A stretch of 64,000 bases of DNA from Virgibacillus phasianinus (GTDB lineage: Bacteria; Bacillota; Bacilli; Bacillales; Amphibacillaceae). Position numbers and translations under genes: made by a program. Shown piece by piece: positions 59,156 to 64,000 of this stretch (positions within the stretch are counted from its first letter, which is position 1; every line of letters starts with the position of its first letter). The stretch is taken from NCBI RefSeq assembly GCF_002216775.1, contig NZ_CP022315.1, forward strand, positions 2,170,001 to 2,234,000, written 5' to 3'. The notes beneath the pieces are model-generated. The model had not been told where the DNA came from. It searched no databases and saw only the letters and a list, made by a program, of their open reading frames with translations.

Positions 59156-60694
59156 ATGGCTTTTGACGATGTCATTATTATTGGCAGTGGGATTGCTGCG
59201 TTAACAGCTGCCGAAAAATTAGCGACGGATAGAAATGTGATTATATTCACAAAGTCCAAAAGAACGGTTAGCAATTCTTTCCATGCTCAAGGTGGTATCG
59301 CGGCCGCAGTTGATCAAGGTGATACCTGGGAGGAGCATTTGAAAGATACAGAAGTTGCCGGGTGTCAGCATAGTGATTTAGAAAATTTGCAAATGCTCAT
59401 GAAAAAGGCGCCTAAGCATCTTTTTGACTTAGCTGGTCGAGGACTGGAATTTGATCGAAATAAGAATGGTGAATGGAACCTGGGAAGGGAAGGTGGTCAT
59501 TTAAAAAGAAGAATTTTACATGCCGGCGGAGATGCAACAGGGAAGGCATTAATGACATTTATGCTTAAGCAGATCAAAAGCAAAGTTACGATTCTGGAAG
59601 ATGAAATGGTCATCGATTTGATTGTTCGGAATCAGCATTGTATCGGTATCAAAACGAAAACTAGTGCTGGTAACGTAATCAATCATTTTGCTGGTGCTAC
59701 GATTCTTGCTACCGGGGGATGTGGGCAGCTTTATGCATACACATCAAACGATTCAACCATAACTGGAGACGGGATTGCAATGGCGTTTCGTGCGGGCGTC
59801 CAGTTAGTCGATATGGAATTCGTTCAGTTTCATCCAACGTTACTTTTCGATGGCATTAACACAATTGGGCTTGTTTCAGAGGCAGTAAGGGGAGAAGGTG
59901 CTTATCTGGTTAATGACAGCAACCGGCGGATTATGGAAAGCGTCCATAAACAGAAGGATTTGGCGCCACGAGATATTGTTGCCCGAACAATTTTTAAGGA
60001 ACGCGCCCACGGAAAAAATGTTTATCTAAATATATCCAATGTGAAAAACTTTTCAGATCGGTTTCCAAGTATATCAAGAATGTGTGTGGAAAGTGGAATT
60101 GACCTAGAAGGGAATTTGCTTCCCGTTACACCGGGTGCTCATTTTATGATGGGTGGTGTAAAGGCGGATACCTCTGGTCAAACTTCGCTAAGTGGATTGT
60201 ATGCAGTAGGGGAGACGGCATGTACCGGTGTTCATGGTGCAAACCGTGTTGCCAGTAATTCACTTTTAGAAGGAATTGTCTTTGGAAACATGACAGCAGA
60301 AAGTATTTTAAATCAAAATAACCCGGTTGTTGAAGAATCAATAGCAGCTAAAAAGAGCGGCATTCCGGTGAATTTACCTGCCAAGGAAACAATAAAACAG
60401 AGAATGATGCGTGATGTTGGAGTGGTCCGGGGGAAACGGGGATTGCGAAAGATGATTCAGTGGCTTGGGCAGTACCGTTTTTCGGGCGTTGACCTGGATG
60501 GGTTGTCCGTAGACGAGGTTGAAAGAATCAATATGATGACAACAGCATGGCTGATAACCACCTCTGCATGGAAGCGAAAAGAAAGCCGCGGAGCCCATTA
60601 CCGGTCGGATTACCCCACTTCAAACGGTATAGAAAAAAGGCAGGAAATTGTGCGTCAAAAAGAATCAGAACTAGTTGAGGAGATCCTGATATGA
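59156..60694 (+). CDS. nadB: L-aspartate oxidase
   Basis: A 512-residue FAD enzyme that oxidises L-aspartate to iminoaspartate, the first step of NAD de novo synthesis. The FAD motif is VIIIGSGIAALTAAEKL at the start; SFHAQGGIAAAVDQGD near 42 and LATGGCGQLYAYTSN near 183 are family marks. Catalytic-site residues lie in EFVQFHPTLLF near 222 and VTPGAHFMMGGV near 325, and CTGVHGANRVASNSLLEG near 357 closes the FAD site. ATG 59156 follows CGAGGCGAT. It overlaps nadC by four bases. A candidate NiaR operator lies upstream. Confidence 0.96.
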   Translation: MAFDDVIIIGSGIAALTAAEKLATDRNVIIFTKSKRTVSNSFHAQGGIAAAVDQGDTWEEHLKDTEVAGCQHSDLENLQMLMKKAPKHLFDLAGRGLEFDRNKNGEWNLGREGGHLKRRILHAGGDATGKALMTFMLKQIKSKVTILEDEMVIDLIVRNQHCIGIKTKTSAGNVINHFAGATILATGGCGQLYAYTSNDSTITGDGIAMAFRAGVQLVDMEFVQFHPTLLFDGINTIGLVSEAVRGEGAYLVNDSNRRIMESVHKQKDLAPRDIVARTIFKERAHGKNVYLNISNVKNFSDRFPSISRMCVESGIDLEGNLLPVTPGAHFMMGGVKADTSGQTSLSGLYAVGETACTGVHGANRVASNSLLEGIVFGNMTAESILNQNNPVVEESIAAKKSGIPVNLPAKETIKQRMMRDVGVVRGKRGLRKMIQWLGQYRFSGVDLDGLSVDEVERINMMTTAWLITTSAWKRKESRGAHYRSDYPTSNGIEKRQEIVRQKESELVEEILI

Positions 60695-61521
60695 ATCATT
60701 TAAAATTACGAACACTCTTACAATCGTTTTTACTTGAAGACATTGGTGACAACGACCTTACAAGTATGGCAATTTTTCCACCTGATGAACTAGGAAAAGG
60801 GGTTTTCAAAGCGAAGGCAGATGGAATTGTTTCCGGATTACAAATTATTAAGGTAGCCTATCAATTGCTCGACAGCCGAGTGGTTGTTGATTGTTTTTTC
60901 AAGGACGGCAATCAGGTGAAAAAAGGGGAAACAATTGCGGAAGTACATGGTCCAATTTTTGCAATTCTTAGTGGAGAGCGGGTAATCTTGAACCTTGTCC
61001 AGCGAATGAGCGGGATTGCAACGCTTACCAGGAAATGTGTGGATACATTGAACGATCCATCTATCAATCTATGTGATACACGAAAAACGATACCAGGATT
61101 ACGCATGCTTGATAAACACGCCGTTGTAACCGGAGGAGGCAGGAATCATCGCTTTGGGCTTTATGACGGTGTGATGATTAAGGATAACCATATTTCATTT
61201 TGTGGATCGATTTCAAAGGCAGTTGCCGCGGTACATGAAACGATTGGACACATGGTGAAGGTGGAGGTCGAAACAGAGACAAAGGATGAAGTGTTAGAGG
61301 CAGTTAAGGCTGGTGCGGATGTGATTATGTTTGATAACCGGAAACCGGATAAAGTGCGGGAGTTCACAGCCCTTGTGCCAAAGTCCATCATAACCGAAGC
61401 TTCTGGCGGGATAACACCTGCTAATTTAGCGGACTATGCAGATACAGGGGTAGATTATATTTCATTAGGTTTTCTGACCCATTCTGTACAATCATTAGAT
61501 ATTAGTTTACTAGTTCGATAG
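60691..61521 (+). CDS. nadC: Nicotinate-nucleotide diphosphorylase (quinolinate phosphoribosyltransferase)
   Basis: A 276-residue enzyme joining quinolinate and PRPP to nicotinate mononucleotide. Signatures are LLEDIGDNDLTSMAIF near 14, ERVILNLVQRMSGIATLTRK near 95, CDTRKTIPGLRMLDKHAV near 130 (substrate-binding Arg/Lys), GGGRNHRFGLYDGVMIKDNH near 152 and VEVETETKDEV near 192. It overlaps nadB by ATGA and precedes nadA by 11 bases, giving a tight nadBCA unit. Confidence 0.96.
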   Translation: MNHLKLRTLLQSFLLEDIGDNDLTSMAIFPPDELGKGVFKAKADGIVSGLQIIKVAYQLLDSRVVVDCFFKDGNQVKKGETIAEVHGPIFAILSGERVILNLVQRMSGIATLTRKCVDTLNDPSINLCDTRKTIPGLRMLDKHAVVTGGGRNHRFGLYDGVMIKDNHISFCGSISKAVAAVHETIGHMVKVEVETETKDEVLEAVKAGADVIMFDNRKPDKVREFTALVPKSIITEASGGITPANLADYADTGVDYISLGFLTHSVQSLDISLLVR

Positions 61522-61532
61522 GAGGGTGAACC

Positions 61533-62642
61533 ATGAGTTTACTGGATATGATTCAAAATAATGACGTACAAATGATTCCAGATCATTATAGGTCCATGAC
61601 GTTTGAGGAGATGGAAGCACGTGTTAAAGAAATAAAAGAGAAGTTAGGAAGCAAAGTTTTTATTCCCGGCCACCACTACCAAAAGGATGAGGTTATTCAG
61701 TTTGCAGATGTCACAGGTGACTCCTTGCAGCTTGCACAGGTATCGGCTAAAAATTCACTGGCAGAATTTATCGTATTTTGTGGTGTGCATTTTATGGCGG
61801 AAACAGCTGACATTTTGACCGGAGACGAACAAAAAGTAATCCTGCCGGATATGCGCGCCGGCTGTTCAATGGCTGATATGGCGAATATCAAACAAACGGA
61901 ACGTGGCTGGCAAGAAATGCAACTGACGTTTGGCGATACAATAATTCCGTTAACGTATGTGAATTCTACTGCCGCAATCAAAGGTTTTGTTGGAATGAAC
62001 GGCGGGGCGACTGTAACATCATCGAATGCGAAAAAGATGCTCAAATGGGCACTGTCACAAAAGGAACGTATTTTATTTTTACCTGATCAGCATCTAGGAC
62101 GAAATACGGCATATGATTTGGGAATTCCTTTGGAGGAAATGGCAGTATGGGATCCAATTTTGGAGCGTTTCGAATATGAGGGAGATTTGCGCCAGGTGCG
62201 CGTGATCTTATGGAAGGGGCATTGCTCTGTCCATGAGAATTTCACTGTTAGGAACATCGAAGATATTAGAACACAAGATCCAGAAGTGAACATTATTGTA
62301 CATCCGGAATGCAGTCGTGAGGTTGTTGCATTAGCTGATTACGCTGGATCAACGAAATTTATCATTGAAACGATTGGAAATGCGGGGCCTGGTACGAAGT
62401 GGGCGGTTGGAACGGAAATGAATCTCGTCAATCGTTTGACGAAACGGCATTCAGATAAAACGGTTTTTTCATTGAATCCGCAAATGTGCCCATGCCTGAC
62501 CATGAACCGAATTGACTTGCCACATCTGTTATGGACAATGGAAACGATTGAACAAGGCAAAATGATGAATCAGATTAAGGTAGATTCGGAGATTGCCAGG
62601 TGGGCAGGAGTAGCTCTCGAGCGGATGCTTGAACGCGTATAG
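61533..62642 (+). CDS. nadA: Quinolinate synthase
   Basis: A 369-residue [4Fe-4S] enzyme that condenses iminoaspartate with dihydroxyacetone phosphate. Length matches the long Bacillus form. Cluster cysteines lie in [13 protein letters not shown] near 110, [13 protein letters not shown] near 250 and [13 protein letters not shown] near 320. [20 protein letters not shown] near 46 and [14 protein letters not shown] near 84 form the substrate pocket. NifS at the other side of the locus is expected to supply its cluster sulfur. The ATG follows AGGAGGGTG. Confidence 0.96.
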   Translation: MSLLDMIQNNDVQMIPDHYRSMTFEEMEARVKEIKEKLGSKVFIPGHHYQKDEVIQFADVTGDSLQLAQVSAKNSLAEFIVFCGVHFMAETADILTGDEQKVILPDMRAGCSMADMANIKQTERGWQEMQLTFGDTIIPLTYVNSTAAIKGFVGMNGGATVTSSNAKKMLKWALSQKERILFLPDQHLGRNTAYDLGIPLEEMAVWDPILERFEYEGDLRQVRVILWKGHCSVHENFTVRNIEDIRTQDPEVNIIVHPECSREVVALADYAGSTKFIIETIGNAGPGTKWAVGTEMNLVNRLTKRHSDKTVFSLNPQMCPCLTMNRIDLPHLLWTMETIEQGKMMNQIKVDSEIARWAGVALERMLERV

Positions 62643-62662
62643 AAGTATCTATCATTTTTTCT

Positions 62663-62682
62663 GGGAGGTGCCGGCACCTCCC
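62663..62682. other. Perfect 20-base palindrome between nadA and the hydrolase gene
   Basis: GGGAGGTGCC is followed at once by GGCACCTCCC. No T-run follows on either strand, so it is not a typical terminator, although it lies where both messages should end. Confidence 0.5.
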
Positions 62683-62690
62683 GAAATCTG

Positions 62691-63509
62691 TTAATTGGAA
62701 AACCGTGCAAACTCATAATTAAATTTATCCATCTCACAGTAAAATAGTCCATGCCCACTATTCATAAATGGAATTAGCTCAGCGTGTCTTATTTCATTAT
62801 TCATTGCCTCAGCAAGCGGGAATGGGCAAATTACATCATGAATTCCGTGAAAAATGCCGGTTGGAACTCGTATCATGGATAAGTCCCGCCATAGCTCTTC
62901 ATCCCGAAGTGAGACTGCGGTCCTTGCTGTTGCATTGCCAGAGGCTTCAAGTGCCAGGCTTTGTACCCAATTCGCAAAACTATCAGAAACTGGTTGGTAG
63001 AAAAACTTTTCCCCGAATTCCTTAATCATTTCAGGCCTGTCAGTGTACGTTTGCACAATCAGTTTATTAACATCTTCTTTTGTCATATTTGTTAATCCAA
63101 CGGGAAAACCAGGGCGCTTTGTGAAAATTGGAGCAGCTGCAGCAAGAAGTGCCAGCTTCCTTACTTTATACCCCATATGCCGTGCCATGTATCGAATGAC
63201 AATTGCCCCACCCATCGAATGACCGGCGAGTATGATATTGTTTACCCTGATGTTTTCCAAAATAACTCGAATATCATCGGCCAAACGATCGTATGAATAC
63301 CCTGACCAGGGCTTATCTGATTTGCCAAAACCCCTTAGGTCAATACCAATGCACCGATATCCCCATTTCGGAAGTTGATTATACTGATATTCAAATATTT
63401 TATTATTTTGTGGCCATCCATGTATAAAAACAATTGGCTTACCATCGCTTGGTCCGACGTCATTCACATAAATATCCACACCATGTTCAACAGTAATATA
63501 GTAACCCAT
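62691..63509 (-). CDS. Alpha/beta hydrolase
   Basis: A 272-residue alpha/beta hydrolase. VFIHGWPQNNKIFEYQ near 28 supplies the oxyanion HG, IGIDLRGFGKSDKPW near 55 is the typical strand 4 motif, and IILAGHSMGGAIVIRYMA near 92 holds the nucleophile serine. The acid is probably in GIFHGIHDVICPFPLAEA near 220, and the histidine in FMNSGHGLFYCEMD near 252. It resembles non-haem chloroperoxidase/esterase-type members; substrate unknown. The start follows GTGGGGGTATTTG on the minus strand. It converges on nadA, with only 48 bases between the stops. Confidence 0.88.
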   Translation of the reverse strand: MGYYITVEHGVDIYVNDVGPSDGKPIVFIHGWPQNNKIFEYQYNQLPKWGYRCIGIDLRGFGKSDKPWSGYSYDRLADDIRVILENIRVNNIILAGHSMGGAIVIRYMARHMGYKVRKLALLAAAAPIFTKRPGFPVGLTNMTKEDVNKLIVQTYTDRPEMIKEFGEKFFYQPVSDSFANWVQSLALEASGNATARTAVSLRDEELWRDLSMIRVPTGIFHGIHDVICPFPLAEAMNNEIRHAELIPFMNSGHGLFYCEMDKFNYEFARFSN

Positions 63510-63675
63510 TCAAATACCCCCACATTATAACTTCGGTTTTATCTTATGCCCAAAGAGTAGGGAGGGTACCCACTTGTTATGTGAAAAACTCCAAAAGAAT
63601 AGGTCAAATTCACCTTAACGAATTCCCTCCAAAGGGGTACCATTATAAAAAGTACTATTATCTGGAGGTGCTAAT

Positions 63676-64000
63676 ATGACTCAAAAAATTGCGATAGCAT
63701 TTTTGCATGGGGCAGGAACACCAGATGAAAATTTTGCTGAAGAGATGATTCGAAAGATTAAAGAGGGATTTTCCAATAAATTGGGAATTGAAAAAGCCGA
63801 AGAAGAACTTGTAGTTGAAGCTGTATTTTGGTCAGCGGTTTTTGAAAAAGAAGAGAAGGCTTTATTAAAAAGGCTGCAGCAAAATACAGACCTAGATTAC
63901 ACGAGATTACGCCGTTTTGTTGTCGAATTTTTGGCGGACGCTGTAGCATACCAACCAACAAAGCAAGGAAAACAGAATTATGATTTGGTCAATTCTTTTT
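63676..64000 (+). CDS. Unrecognised protein, N-terminal part (3' end outside window)
   Basis: ATG 63676 follows CTGGAGGTG and the frame stays open to the window edge (108 codons). It begins TQKIAIAFLHGAGTPDENFA, a strand followed by HGAG that resembles the oxyanion loop of alpha/beta hydrolases. The following stretch is helical and charged (EKEEKALLKRLQQNTDLDYT), then FVVEFLADAVAYQP. The catalytic serine region would lie outside the window. Lipase- or hydrolase-like function is a guess from the first 20 residues. Confidence 0.7.
   Translation, partial: MTQKIAIAFLHGAGTPDENFAEEMIRKIKEGFSNKLGIEKAEEELVVEAVFWSAVFEKEEKALLKRLQQNTDLDYTRLRRFVVEFLADAVAYQPTKQGKQNYDLVNSF

Noticed and set aside
1-64000. 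tRNA or rRNA genes
   Set aside because: No cloverleaf with TTCRA loop and CCA-type end, and no rRNA-like stretch, was recognised by eye; a covariance-model search would be needed to exclude one fully.

Overview
The window looks like a chromosome segment of a low-GC, Gram-positive, spore-former-type Bacillaceae. Supporting signs are strong AGGAGG ribosome sites, frequent TTG/GTG starts, cre-like CcpA sites, a SigL-type sigma-54, a preQ1-I riboswitch and the NiaR/NifS//NadBCA locus order. The gene content (taurine use, many peptide- and sugar-binding lipoproteins, many short foldback repeats) would fit a Virgibacillus/Oceanobacillus/Lentibacillus-like organism. That genus-level placement is inference only.

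Layout. 1-3.9 kb: tail of a ROK-family gene, asparaginase II, an orphan oligopeptide-binding lipoprotein and cutC. 4.0-6.0 kb: preQ1 riboswitch and queCDE. 6.2-13.5 kb: PRD/PTS regulator and a galactitol-type PTS (EIIA, EIIB, EIIC) with two zinc polyol dehydrogenases, DeoC and an unannotated 49-residue membrane protein. 14.0-15.3 kb: sigL (rpoN). 15.4-16.0 kb: a short-chain dehydrogenase fossil and a CoxG-like protein. 16.2-25.1 kb: a taurine dissimilation locus: GntR regulator, alanine dehydrogenase, taurine-pyruvate aminotransferase, CysL-like LysR regulator, sulfoacetaldehyde acetyltransferase and, after an M42 peptidase, a divergent APC permease whose promoter shares an operator-like inverted repeat with the ald promoter.

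25.4-39.0 kb: mixed single genes: small stress/sigma-like proteins, a serine hydrolase, a second OppA, a C26 hydrolase, HpaB plus an FAH-family enzyme, an MFS pump, a candidate type I toxin, an acyl-CoA dehydrogenase, M19 and M20 peptidases and SDR-like proteins. 39.3-52.9 kb: a sugar locus with LacI regulator, SDR, duplicated sugar-binding lipoproteins, two ABC permeases (no ATPase), three Gfo/Idh/MocA oxidoreductases, two sugar isomerase/epimerase-fold enzymes and a ThuA-like protein. This resembles 3-keto-glycoside pathways. 53.2-54.9 kb: third OppA. 54.9-62.6 kb: NAD de novo locus niaR-nifS divergent from nadBCA, split by about 2.5 kb of foldback repeats and an IS110-family element. 62.7-64 kb: alpha/beta hydrolase and the start of an unrecognised gene.

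Three dispersed repeat families are visible: a 122-bp foldback (three copies), a larger GC-richer foldback (46.7-47.1 kb and around the IS110 element), and a roughly 60-bp hairpin found upstream of several genes. Comparing the intact and interrupted copies of the larger foldback predicts the IS110 ends. The strongest leads are the taurine regulon with its candidate permease, the DeoC-containing polyol PTS operon, the IS110 boundaries with a candidate bridge-RNA region, and the candidate type I toxin.
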